Assembly (NCBI GenBank): GCA_029194665.1
Contig: JARFXO010000005.1
Location: 345,506 to 409,505 of the forward strand
DNA: 64,000 bases
Source: Nitrospira sp.
GTDB lineage: Bacteria; Nitrospirota; Nitrospiria; Nitrospirales; Nitrospiraceae
Reading direction: 5' to 3'
Both the position numbers and the translations under genes were made by a program. The notes beneath the pieces are model-generated. The model was not told where the DNA came from, made no database searches, and worked only from the letters and a program-made list of their open reading frames with translations. Of this stretch, positions 9,139 to 17,465 are shown piece after piece. Numbering within the stretch: the stretch's first letter is position 1; each line of letters opens with the position of its first letter.

Positions 9139-9993
9139 TTATTGTTTGCCCGCCAATTCTTTCCGCGCCAGGCCCCGCATCATCGCTGGATCGTTGTATC
9201 CCACTTCACTGAGGGCGTCCAGCAAATGCAGACCTTTCGAAGTTACCAAGTCCTTCGCCTTGGCGTAGTTCTTTGCGCTAAACCGGGCCACAGCCGCCTG
9301 ACCGTTCACGATCTGACAAGCTAACACCTCGCCGTTCACTTCGAGCGTACCGCCTTGCTCGATCAGCGCCTTTGCCTGGTCTACAGCGATGCCATGCAGC
9401 TCGGCAAACTCTTGCAATCCCCCCGTTTCAACAAGCCGGCCGTCCGGCATGATGCAGAGTCGCTTGAAATGCGGTGACCAGTCCTTTCGGAAATCGATGT
9501 ACTTGATATCTCCGCTTTTGGCTACGGCGCGATCCAACATTCGGTAATCCAGCCCCAAATTTTTCTGCTGCAATCTGGCTTGCAACTCGTCCGGGAGCCC
9601 TCTCCGAAAAACCTCCCACGCCGCATCGATCATCGACAATATTCTGGATCGAGCCACTTGCTCCGTCTCGGCAAACTGCATCAAGTCCAGTGTCCAGGTT
9701 TGTTTCGGCTCTTGGCCGGTTGGGTCAATCCGGCAGGCAAATAATCCTCGAGTGAGGATGCCGCCGACCTGCGGATACACATAGGTTCCACCTCTGGTCA
9801 GCAAGGCTGTCATCGTCTCAGGTGGGACATCGTAGCTCTCAGACAGAATCTTGGCATGGGCAGCAAGATCCTCCGGTTCCGTCATCGCGCACAGGGTGAC
9901 ATTTCCCGGAGCGTCGAACTCCGAATAGTCCTCGACAATGTTATAGAGCACCACCCGCTTCGGCTTGTCGGCCTTCTTCTTGATCTTGAACAT
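9139..9993 (-). CDS. Conserved-looking protein of unknown function
   Basis: 284 residues, no signal peptide or membrane segment, Lys-rich first 13 residues (MFKIKKKADKPKR). No family recognised; the body is a mixed alpha/beta-type sequence with an ALIEQGGTLEVNGEVL segment that looks like a small beta unit. It lies 24 bp downstream of the SagB-type oxidoreductase on the same strand, so the two are probably one operon, and it may serve that enzyme. Confidence 0.75.
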   Translation of the reverse strand: MFKIKKKADKPKRVVLYNIVEDYSEFDAPGNVTLCAMTEPEDLAAHAKILSESYDVPPETMTALLTRGGTYVYPQVGGILTRGLFACRIDPTGQEPKQTWTLDLMQFAETEQVARSRILSMIDAAWEVFRRGLPDELQARLQQKNLGLDYRMLDRAVAKSGDIKYIDFRKDWSPHFKRLCIMPDGRLVETGGLQEFAELHGIAVDQAKALIEQGGTLEVNGEVLACQIVNGQAAVARFSAKNYAKAKDLVTSKGLHLLDALSEVGYNDPAMMRGLARKELAGKQ

Positions 9994-10017
9994 GAACTAC
10001 CTCACGGCCATCGAGGC

Positions 10018-11772
10018 TTATGAACGAGGCCCCAGATGATGGTACGGTGGCAAGGTCTGCAGACGTCGATCTTCCACCGGACCACCGATCGTAAAATGAT
10101 AAAGCGATTGCAAGGTTAAATTCTTGATCGCGACGATCTCGTGGACCGGGTCATCGAAGAAGCAGCCGATTCCCGTTGCCCGCACTCCTGCTGCTTCCGC
10201 TTCCAGATACAAGACCTGCCCGAGCAATCCCGCTTCCCAAAACATGCGTGGATACCACCAGGCCCCTCGCTCCCGCAAGGTCCCCTCGAACTCGGCCAAC
10301 ATGCCGAACGAGAAGGCACTGTCGCCGGCAATGTCCTGATGGCAACTGATCTGCGCCGCGAGTCTCTTCGCGTCGCCTTCGAGTAGCCAATAAAGAGGCA
10401 GCCCCTCAGGACAGTCCGGCGCCATGGTCCAGGTCAGTTCTGGATTCATTGCCTGCTGAATGAACGACAACCTTCTCCTATCCCGCACGAGAAAATACAA
10501 TCCCGGCGTGAGGCCATCGACTCGATGGACGAATATTAGAAGATGAATTATTGGATCATAGGGCCACACATCCCATGGTATGGGCCGTTCCAACTGCGGA
10601 AGTTCAGCACACGGCATGACCCGTTGCATCATGTGAACAAACGTGGCTGCGGAAATTGATGTCTTGCCGTCAAACGCGACGGCGCTTCGGCGTTGCCGGA
10701 TGATTTGACCGGCCGATGGAGTGTGAGGAGTGGATAGGAAGGGGTGAAGAGCATTGCTCGGTCGCAGGCTCAAAGAAACTGAGCTCCGGTTTGCTTCAGT
10801 TTTCCATGAAGCCTCGGCTGCCTCATCGATAATGTCCCAATGGACCCCGTGCTCGTGACTCAATCGATTCGCCTTCCCATGCCATGCTCCATTGGCTAGC
10901 TCCTTCACAATCGCCGTATCGAGAAACAGCGGCACCTGCACTCCTGCATGTTTCAGGTCCAACGCCTCCCGTGTTACATTCCCAGGAGGCCACACGACTG
11001 CCAGACAGTCGGGGTGTTCCGGTTCCCCCCCTCCAAAGTCTTCCTTGCGGTCTGTCCCGAGCAACGTCGCCACCGTGTCTTGGTCCACACTATCCAGCAG
11101 GGTCATGTTCCAGCCAAGTGTGGCGGCGGCGATCCTGGTGCTTCCGATCGCATGGCCTACATCGTGATTGCAGTAGCGGAACGCCCGCTCACCATACTTC
11201 CAGGCTTCGCGCCAATGAATCGACGTGAGTCCAAAGAGGAAAACATTCTGAGGAAAAGGCCTCAGGAGACGGTCAACCAAGTCGGCAGGAAACTCAGCCC
11301 GCCGCTCGAGTCCATGTTCTTTTGGTGCATAGTGATACAGCCCCGGCTGTAGATCGAGCCATTTGGTCTGAGACAAGACCACATAGCCTTCTGTGGGATG
11401 CAAGTTTCCGGACGAGGGATTACTCCGCAGCGCCCATTCCGACTCTCCAGCCTTTTTCCAGGCCGACAACGCAAGGGCATATTCAAAAAATCGAGAAAGA
11501 GTTCGTACGTTCACAGGCTGACTCGTCACCGTCCGCATTTCGTAGATCGCTTCATATGCAGGCGACAACGGTTCCTCATCGACCTTGAGCAATGGCAAAG
11601 AGATCAGCTCAGTCCCCTCAAACCGTCGGAATGGATCCGGTTGATTCACCCAATCAAGATATCCAAGAGACCTGGCGTAACGGTTGAAATGGTGTTTAGT
11701 TTGCCTGTGATAGTGAATGACCCGATGAAGGAGATCGGTTCGTGCAGCTTGAGAAGAGGACTTGGTACTCAT
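10018..11772 (-). CDS. SagB/ThcOx-type oxidoreductase with two nitroreductase-like halves
   Basis: 584 residues. The first half carries SNPSSGNLHPTEGYVV and LYHYAPKEHGLE, the FMN-binding pattern of SagB-type dehydrogenases. The second half starts again with IIRQRRSAVAFDGK and ends with EAGLLGQVLYLEAEAAGVRATGIGCF, the typical C-terminal nitroreductase motif, so two units appear fused. Relatives oxidise azolines in ribosomal peptide maturation, but no YcaO cyclodehydratase or precursor lies nearby, so the substrate is unknown. Likely operon with the gene at 9139-9993. Confidence 0.85.
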   Translation of the reverse strand: MSTKSSSQAARTDLLHRVIHYHRQTKHHFNRYARSLGYLDWVNQPDPFRRFEGTELISLPLLKVDEEPLSPAYEAIYEMRTVTSQPVNVRTLSRFFEYALALSAWKKAGESEWALRSNPSSGNLHPTEGYVVLSQTKWLDLQPGLYHYAPKEHGLERRAEFPADLVDRLLRPFPQNVFLFGLTSIHWREAWKYGERAFRYCNHDVGHAIGSTRIAAATLGWNMTLLDSVDQDTVATLLGTDRKEDFGGGEPEHPDCLAVVWPPGNVTREALDLKHAGVQVPLFLDTAIVKELANGAWHGKANRLSHEHGVHWDIIDEAAEASWKTEANRSSVSLSLRPSNALHPFLSTPHTPSAGQIIRQRRSAVAFDGKTSISAATFVHMMQRVMPCAELPQLERPIPWDVWPYDPIIHLLIFVHRVDGLTPGLYFLVRDRRRLSFIQQAMNPELTWTMAPDCPEGLPLYWLLEGDAKRLAAQISCHQDIAGDSAFSFGMLAEFEGTLRERGAWWYPRMFWEAGLLGQVLYLEAEAAGVRATGIGCFFDDPVHEIVAIKNLTLQSLYHFTIGGPVEDRRLQTLPPYHHLGPRS

Positions 11773-11962
11773 TGCGGATCAGGCAGTCTAACGAGATAGA
11801 TAAAGGAAAGTAAAATGGTGTAGCGTAGTTGGCAGACCTGCAGACCTGGCAGCCTGATCTATGCACTATCTCGTGGAAGGAGGAATGGAACCGGGTGTGA
11901 CTCATAATTGACCTGTTTTCCCAACCCAGTTTATGCTGCAAGAATATACTCCGGGATAGCTC

Positions 11963-12385
11963 ATGCGTTTCGATCCAGCCCTTGCTGCTCAAGAAGCTTT
12001 TCGCCAAGCGGAAGCTGAACTTGCCTCCGACTGGGAAACGGCTGTTGAGTTGGAAGGAACGTTTTCTTGCAACGCCGGTGTAACCGCGAGGGAAGCATAT
12101 GAGGGTTTGTTAGCCCTTGCACAGCGCTATCCTAACGCCCATGCTTTCCATGCCTTCTGTGTCTACATTACCTGGCAACAAGTGACAGAGGAGACAATCG
12201 CGCGTCACTTCGAGACCGGCCTGAAATTGTCTGAGGCCTATCTGGCTTCTCATGATGGCAAGAATACTCGAGACATCGAGTGCATCACGGAGTTGCATGG
12301 CTCCTTCCGAGCTGGTCTCGGGCTGGAGGAACAAGACGAGCTGCAGGTTGAATATAAACGAGACACGCCGAAGGGGGGAGACTGA
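11963..12385 (+). CDS. Hypothetical helical protein
   Basis: 140 residues, mostly alpha-helical in appearance, Ala/Glu-rich, no signal or membrane segment. The segment AREAYEGLLALAQRYPNAHAFHAF resembles a TPR-like helical pair, but no clear repeat series is visible. The ATG follows an upstream GGGATAG element only weakly like a ribosome binding site. It precedes a TPR protein by 88 bp on the same strand. Function unknown. Confidence 0.6.
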   Translation: MRFDPALAAQEAFRQAEAELASDWETAVELEGTFSCNAGVTAREAYEGLLALAQRYPNAHAFHAFCVYITWQQVTEETIARHFETGLKLSEAYLASHDGKNTRDIECITELHGSFRAGLGLEEQDELQVEYKRDTPKGGD

Positions 12386-12473
12386 CTCAAGCCGTATCTC
12401 GTGAAGCGTCGTTCTCAGCTCACTTCGGCCATGGCTTCATCCTGCACTTCACGAATAATGCTTCACGGTTTCC

Positions 12474-13238
12474 ATGTCTGACGATCACAAACATCGCGCG
12501 CGGATTTTCCTTCATCGTGGCGACCTGGTCCAGGCCCGCGTAGCCTGGGAAGCAGCTGTGGCCGATGATCGGACTGTCGGCAGTCAGCAAGCGCTGTCGG
12601 ATTCTCTTGGGAACCTCGGCAACACCTGCGCACTCATGAACGATTTTTCACGTGCGGAACAGTGTTATCGAGAGGTTCTCCAGATCCAACGGACCGAGTG
12701 TAATCTCACCGCCGTGGCCCATACCTTGGTCAACCTCGGCAACCTGCATATCGCATCCGACTATCCGGTGAAAGCACGTCCGTACTATCTCGAGGCCTTG
12801 GATCTTCTGCACCAATTACAAGACCACCGCGGCCTCGGCATTCTGTACAACAACCTCGCGCTGCAAGAGGCTCGTGAGGGCCAGTGGGATCAAGCTGTTG
12901 CGTCATTCAAACAAGCCCTCGATCATCACCGGACGGTCGGCAACGAAGAAGGGCTTGCCGTTACCTATAGCCAACTCGGCAAATGCTATCTCGACCAGGG
13001 AGACCTCACCAGAGCTGAACGCTGCTTGAACAACGCCTCGGAGCACTACATCAAGCTCGGCAATGAGCCGGCGGAGGCGGCGGTGCTCCGCCTTCTCGCC
13101 AAGGTTTACGAGACCAGCCAGGATGCTGTCTCCGCTCAGCGCTGTCTCGCGCGTGTGGTGGCGCTCGACGAACGCTATGCGTTGCCGGAGCTTCAAGCCG
13201 ACTCCGCCCACCTCTCCAAGCTTGGTCCATCCGGATAG
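12474..13238 (+). CDS. TPR protein, kinesin-light-chain-like repeats
   Basis: 254 residues made of about six tetratricopeptide repeats (for example SLGNLGNTCALMNDFSRAEQ, and LGNLHIASDYPVKARPYYLEA). No signal peptide, so probably a cytosolic protein-binding scaffold. It is a paralogue of the TPR protein at 37088-37912: both share LGNLGN.CA, YxEVLxxQ, AR.YYLEALDL and a final VV..D.RY.LP.L block. Partner unknown. Confidence 0.85.
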   Translation: MSDDHKHRARIFLHRGDLVQARVAWEAAVADDRTVGSQQALSDSLGNLGNTCALMNDFSRAEQCYREVLQIQRTECNLTAVAHTLVNLGNLHIASDYPVKARPYYLEALDLLHQLQDHRGLGILYNNLALQEAREGQWDQAVASFKQALDHHRTVGNEEGLAVTYSQLGKCYLDQGDLTRAERCLNNASEHYIKLGNEPAEAAVLRLLAKVYETSQDAVSAQRCLARVVALDERYALPELQADSAHLSKLGPSG

Positions 13239-13432
13239 TCCTATCACCCGTGAACTCCATCCGCTCCGTCCGTTTTGACCGTCGTCCACGTTCTTTCATT
13301 TCCGATCACTCCGAACTGCGCGACCTTCTGGACAGAATCCGATCCTCTGCTACGTTTGAAGCAGCACACCTGGACGCCTGTTGATCAAGTTTCACCGCAC
13401 ACAAGCCGACAGGATATTGACGTGGAGACAGG

Positions 13433-14035
13433 ATGGCTTCGCTCGCTCGACGATTCAGTGTCCTGGTATTCGGAACGATGATGACGGCGTCCTTCGTCCA
13501 GGCTGCAGACATCTCCCCCACGATCACTGTCGGCACTCAGGAAGTCGGACTCACCGCCGGCTATTTGTTCGGCCACCTGCTGACCGACCGTCACACAACC
13601 CAACAGCAGGGACCGGCGCTGATGCCGTCATGGATGATGACGCTCACCGATCCCGTCGGCGATAGCTGGTACCGAGGACAGGTCTCACTTGGTGCGGAGA
13701 TGGTCTACGTAGAGTTCCAAGAACCCCTTCTGACACACGGCGTCGGTTTTACACCGAGAATCAAGTACACCTTCGTCGCCTTGGGTCGTATCCGCCCGTA
13801 CGTGGAATTCGCCGGTGGGCCATTCTGGACGGATCTTGGCGGACGTGTTCGCGAAGAAGCCACTGAATTCAACTTCATGCTGACAGGGGGGGTGGGAGTT
13901 TCATGGTTTTTCACGCCACGCCTCGCCCTCAATGTCGGTTACCGCTTCAACCATATCTCCAACGCCGGTACGGCATACCCAAATCTTGGGCTGAATGCAA
14001 GCCTGCCCTTCGGCGGGTTTTCATTCTATTTCTGA
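13433..14035 (+). CDS. PagL-like acyloxyacyl hydrolase / lipid A deacylase family
   Basis: 200-residue outer-membrane barrel with a signal peptide ending at QAADI (about residue 25). The C-terminal YRFNHISNAGTAYPNLGLN matches the PagL-family active-site block, giving His174 and Ser176; the chain ends in FSFYF, a typical barrel C-terminus. In Pseudomonas PagL, as I recall, a Glu about 12 residues after the Ser completes the triad; here that position is Asn188, so activity may be altered or use another acid. Followed 7 bp later by a lipoprotein gene. Confidence 0.82.
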   Translation: MASLARRFSVLVFGTMMTASFVQAADISPTITVGTQEVGLTAGYLFGHLLTDRHTTQQQGPALMPSWMMTLTDPVGDSWYRGQVSLGAEMVYVEFQEPLLTHGVGFTPRIKYTFVALGRIRPYVEFAGGPFWTDLGGRVREEATEFNFMLTGGVGVSWFFTPRLALNVGYRFNHISNAGTAYPNLGLNASLPFGGFSFYF

Positions 14036-14042
14036 GGAGACG

Positions 14043-14801
14043 ATGATCATGACAATGAATGGGTTGCGATGGTCGGTCCTGAGTCTTGGAGGGGTCATGC
14101 TGTGCGGTATGACGGGATGCACCCGATGGATCGACGTCAACCCACCCTCAGTCGGTCTCCAAGAGACTATTACGCACTCGCTGCCCGATGATGAGCGGGT
14201 CCCGCTCGTGACGAATTCATTTCGGCTCTCAAGAAACGGGGCGTCGCAATATCCTTCCATCGACCTCGAACGGCGGATCTTAAGCAGCATCCAAGAAACC
14301 AGTCTGTTTTCGACATTAATGCCTCTGGGGACAAGGTCCGATTCGCTCGGAGACAAGCTCGTCTCGGCGCGCATCACCGTCGATGAAACCATCGAGCCTC
14401 ATTCCTGGGGTTCGGCCTTCAAAGGCATCGTCATCGGGGGATCCATGTTTCTCCTCTCACCGTTCATCGATCTGGAATATGGGTATGCCGCGAGCGTCGC
14501 CCTTGAGCTCGAACGTTGGGACGGCCACATCGCGCGCTATGAAGCTCGCTCCTCCGGTACGGTGTATTACAAGTTGTTCGGCGCCACGCCCGTCATGCTC
14601 GATGAGCTCAAGGGACACGTGACGGAAGCCTGTCTCACCGACCTGACAGCGCAACTTGTTCGTGATACCAAGCTCTATCTGGCCAGCAGTGCACCGCTCC
14701 CAGACACCGGTATTCGCACCGTGACTGTGAAAGCCAAACGACCCGCGTCCACACAACCCACGCGTTCTCTTGTTCCCATCGCGACGACCACAATCCCATA
14801 A
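14043..14801 (+). CDS. Lipoprotein of unknown function
   Basis: About 252 residues with a lipobox MTGC in the first 30 residues. The ATGs at 14043 and 14049 both fit; a TGAGGAG ribosome binding site ends at 14039 and favours the second by spacing. The middle has a glycine-rich hydrophobic hairpin-like segment (FKGIVIGGSMFLLSPF). No family recognised. The close spacing to the PagL-like gene suggests a shared envelope role. Confidence 0.75.
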   Translation: MIMTMNGLRWSVLSLGGVMLCGMTGCTRWIDVNPPSVGLQETITHSLPDDERVPLVTNSFRLSRNGASQYPSIDLERRILSSIQETSLFSTLMPLGTRSDSLGDKLVSARITVDETIEPHSWGSAFKGIVIGGSMFLLSPFIDLEYGYAASVALELERWDGHIARYEARSSGTVYYKLFGATPVMLDELKGHVTEACLTDLTAQLVRDTKLYLASSAPLPDTGIRTVTVKAKRPASTQPTRSLVPIATTTIP

Positions 14802-14891
14802 GAAGACTGGAGTCCCTCCAACCAACGTCTCATCTGGCTGATGATGCCGTTCCAGTGGTATAGTACCGCCTGAGCACTGGAACCACGATCG

Positions 14892-15206
14892 ATGGACATT
14901 GACACTTTTCGTCAAATGGTCGCCAAGAATCCTAATGGATTCCTCGGCCGCTATGGACTCGGGAATAAGATCCTTCAGGAGAACGGCAGCGTCGAAGAAG
15001 CTGTCGAGCATCTTACTGTCGCCACACAATTGGATCCGACGCATGCTGTCTCTCATCTGATGTTAGGACGGGCGTTGATCAGACTGGGAAGGAACGGCGA
15101 GGCCAAGCCTATTCTTGCAGCCGGGATAGAGGCGGTACTTTCTGGACGATCCAACGGTGGCAAGGACCTGGTGCCGGAGATGCAGGAGCTGCTATGCTCA
15201 CTATGA
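14892..15206 (+). CDS. Small TPR-like protein
   Basis: 104 residues with roughly two TPR units (GRYGLGNKILQENGSVEEA, then SHLMLGRALIRLGRNGEA). The ATG is preceded by an ACCACGATCG stretch without a strong ribosome binding site. It is followed after 29 bp by another small gene. Probably a cytosolic interaction module; partner unknown. Confidence 0.75.
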   Translation: MDIDTFRQMVAKNPNGFLGRYGLGNKILQENGSVEEAVEHLTVATQLDPTHAVSHLMLGRALIRLGRNGEAKPILAAGIEAVLSGRSNGGKDLVPEMQELLCSL

Positions 15207-15235
15207 AGGAGCCCATATCATAAAGGAGGCTCTGC

Positions 15236-15436
15236 GTGAACCTCGAGGATGCCAGGAAACGGATCGACTCAGCCATCACCCAATATGGACAACATGCTGC
15301 CCCCGCCATTGACCTCGTCATGGCAGAAGTTCGCTCCGATATGGGAGCGGGAGCATTCAATGAATTGATTGAAGAGTTCGATCTTGAGCTGATGTACAAC
15401 ATTACCCCGATGGAATCGGACCACTCCAGCAGTTGA
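15236..15436 (+). CDS. Small hypothetical acidic protein
   Basis: 66 residues with GTG start and an AAAGGAGG ribosome binding site 6-8 bases upstream, which makes it a credible gene despite its size. Acidic and helical (ELIEEFDLEL segment), no signal peptide. It follows the small TPR gene. I considered and rejected it as a lasso precursor because it has no leader/core pattern. Function unknown. Confidence 0.65.
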   Translation: MNLEDARKRIDSAITQYGQHAAPAIDLVMAEVRSDMGAGAFNELIEEFDLELMYNITPMESDHSSS

Positions 15437-15565
15437 ACCACGTAGGGCGATCGATAGGCGAAAGGCACAGGTGTCCTTTCCCGTACTATTCTGCGGTTTT
15501 CTCGCGTTTCACGCTCGCCTCGCTGAGTCGGCGAAGCGGGTTTCACTTTGTACTTCGTACTTCGC

Positions 15566-16645
15566 ATGCCGCTGATCTGGGCTGCAATCTCAGGACATGG
15601 ATTTGGTCATGCCGCCCAAGTCGTGCCTGTGCTCAATGCGTTGGGCCGCCTTGTGCCCAACCTGCGTGTTCTTCTACGTACCACCGTCCCAACTACATTT
15701 TTCGTGGATCGGCTTACAATTCCATGGGAAATGAGCCCCGTCCAACAAGACGTCGGTTGCGTCCAAGACGGGCCTATGACAATCGACATGGAGGCGACCT
15801 GGGATGAACACCAGCGGTTCCACAGGACGTGGGACGATCGGCTTCGGACCGAGGTCGCAGCCATGCTGGTGGCTCATCCAGATATGGTTCTGGCCGATAC
15901 CCCATACCTCGCGCTTGCCGCTGGAAAGCTAGCTGCCATTCCGTCGGTCGCGCTCGTCAGTTTTACCTGGGACCTCGTTCTATCCCAGTACGTCGCTCCC
16001 TCATCGATCGACGCCCGTCCGATCATTCAGGCGATTCGACATGCCTATGGCCAAGCCGATCTTGCTCTGCGAATCACACCCTCCCCCAAGATGGCAGGCT
16101 TTTCGCGATTCGTCGATATTGGACCTATCGCCGAACCGGCGCCTCCGGCGCGCAAGCAACTCGCCGGACTTCTGTCCCTTGAACCAGGGGAACGGACGGT
16201 GCTTGTCGGTTTTGGCGGGATTCCGCTGGAGTCACTCCCTTTTAGAAAATTGGAGTCGCTGAGCGGCTACCGTTTTCTCTTCGATGGTTCTGTCCCGTCT
16301 GAGAGCAGGCGATTCATCTCCACCAAATCTCTGCTACCCTCGTTCAAAACGGTGATGGCCTCGGTCGATGTCATCATGACCAAACCAGGCTATGGAACCT
16401 TGGCCGAAGCTGTCGCATTACAGACTCCCATGATCTATGTACGGCGGTACAACTTCGCCGACGAACAGCCGCTGGTGGACTATTTGCATCGGTATGGAAG
16501 AGGCGTCGAACTCTCCATGAGCGACTTCACACAGGGCCGGTGGCCGGCAGCGCTCAAAGAGGTCTTGGATCTCCCACCAACAACCGCGCCTCCGCCCGCG
16601 ACCGGAGCAAGTGAAGCTGCCGCACTGTTGGCGAAGTTGCTGTAG
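15566..16645 (+). CDS. UGT-like glycosyltransferase
   Basis: About 359 residues, GT-B type. The N-terminal Rossmann start is AAISGHGFGHAAQVVPVLNAL, the nucleotide-sugar end has TKPGYGTLAEAVALQTPMIYV, and an HRYGRGVEL segment follows, as in MurG/UGT-like transferases. The frame opens with TTG at 15548, but the ATG at 15566 begins just before the Rossmann motif. Acceptor unknown. It sits 117 bp upstream of the lasso-type genes on the same strand, and could modify their product or be unrelated. Confidence 0.8.
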   Translation: MPLIWAAISGHGFGHAAQVVPVLNALGRLVPNLRVLLRTTVPTTFFVDRLTIPWEMSPVQQDVGCVQDGPMTIDMEATWDEHQRFHRTWDDRLRTEVAAMLVAHPDMVLADTPYLALAAGKLAAIPSVALVSFTWDLVLSQYVAPSSIDARPIIQAIRHAYGQADLALRITPSPKMAGFSRFVDIGPIAEPAPPARKQLAGLLSLEPGERTVLVGFGGIPLESLPFRKLESLSGYRFLFDGSVPSESRRFISTKSLLPSFKTVMASVDVIMTKPGYGTLAEAVALQTPMIYVRRYNFADEQPLVDYLHRYGRGVELSMSDFTQGRWPAALKEVLDLPPTTAPPPATGASEAAALLAKLL

Positions 16646-16762
16646 AACCGCTCGGCCTCGCTGTCACGTCCACGCCGCTCATGCCGCCGCAGACATCTTG
16701 ACAGGTTAGTTACCGGTGACTATCGTGTGAGCCGCAGCTCTTAAGGGCAGGGATGAGGTTCC

Positions 16763-17047
16763 ATGCACCTTCGTATTGCGCACAATGTGGTATTTCGTGA
16801 ATTGGCTGGCGAGTCCGTCTTATTGAATCTCGAAACCGGGACCTATTTCGGACTGGATGCCGTGGGCACTCGTATATGGAACCTTATTGCCGAACAGGGT
16901 TCGACCTCATCGGCCATCGATACCCTCCTCGCCGAGTATGATGTGGATGCCCCACGGCTTGAAAAGGACGTTACGGCTTTGATTGATCAGCTCTTAGCCA
17001 AAAGGTTGCTGACGACCGATGCTGAGCAAACTCCGCCGGCTCGCTGA
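16763..17047 (+). CDS. PqqD-like peptide-binding protein (lasso B1 / RRE type)
   Basis: 94 residues matching the PqqD/RRE fold: VLLNLETGTYFGLDAVGTRIWNLI is the characteristic beta hairpin plus helix that binds a peptide leader. An AGGGATGAGG ribosome binding site precedes the ATG. It overlaps the next gene, a B2 protease, by 29 bp, and that gene overlaps an asparagine-synthetase-like cyclase. The order B1-B2-C defines a lasso-peptide-type maturation set. The leader it should bind was not found nearby. Confidence 0.88.
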   Translation: MHLRIAHNVVFRELAGESVLLNLETGTYFGLDAVGTRIWNLIAEQGSTSSAIDTLLAEYDVDAPRLEKDVTALIDQLLAKRLLTTDAEQTPPAR

Positions 17048-17465
17048 TTTACCCCTGATCGAACAGGCGCTCCTCCTGCAATTGACCGCGTTGTCACTTG
17101 GTCTGCGAGTCGCCCTCTCCTGTGTTCCCCTTCACCTTATTGCGTCCTTCATATCACGCGCTGCCTCCTCCTCTCCACTTGGTCGTATTCTCACGCCCCA
17201 TGCGCACTGCGCGACAGATCGATTGGTAGTGTTGGCCGATATGGCAGCAGCGGTGAGCCACAGAAACAGTCGCTGTCTTCCACGCACGTTGCTGCTCTTC
17301 TGGTTATTGCGAGCGAGACGCCAGCCAGTCTCAATTTGTCTCGGGGTCAGCAAGAACCAGACTCAGCTGGAGGGACATGCTTGGGTTGAGCAAGATGGCG
17401 TCCTGTTGGGCGACACATTCTCGTTGGTAAACCGCTATGCACTCATGTTCCGGTGGCCCGCATGA
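17019..17465 (+). CDS. Lasso peptide B2-type cysteine protease (transglutaminase-like)
   Basis: 148 residues. In this family it removes the leader from a ribosomal precursor held by B1. The catalytic triad is visible: Cys86 in SRCLPRT, His120 in EGHAWVE and Asp132 in LLGD. An N-terminal helix-rich extension precedes it. It starts inside the PqqD-like gene and its stop overlaps the cyclase ATG (ATGA). The role is inferred from family and context. Confidence 0.88.
   Translation: MLSKLRRLADLPLIEQALLLQLTALSLGLRVALSCVPLHLIASFISRAASSSPLGRILTPHAHCATDRLVVLADMAAAVSHRNSRCLPRTLLLFWLLRARRQPVSICLGVSKNQTQLEGHAWVEQDGVLLGDTFSLVNRYALMFRWPA

Noticed and set aside
15236..15436. 66-residue protein as precursor for the lasso-type cluster
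   Set aside because: Acidic helical protein, no leader/core boundary, separated by the glycosyltransferase.
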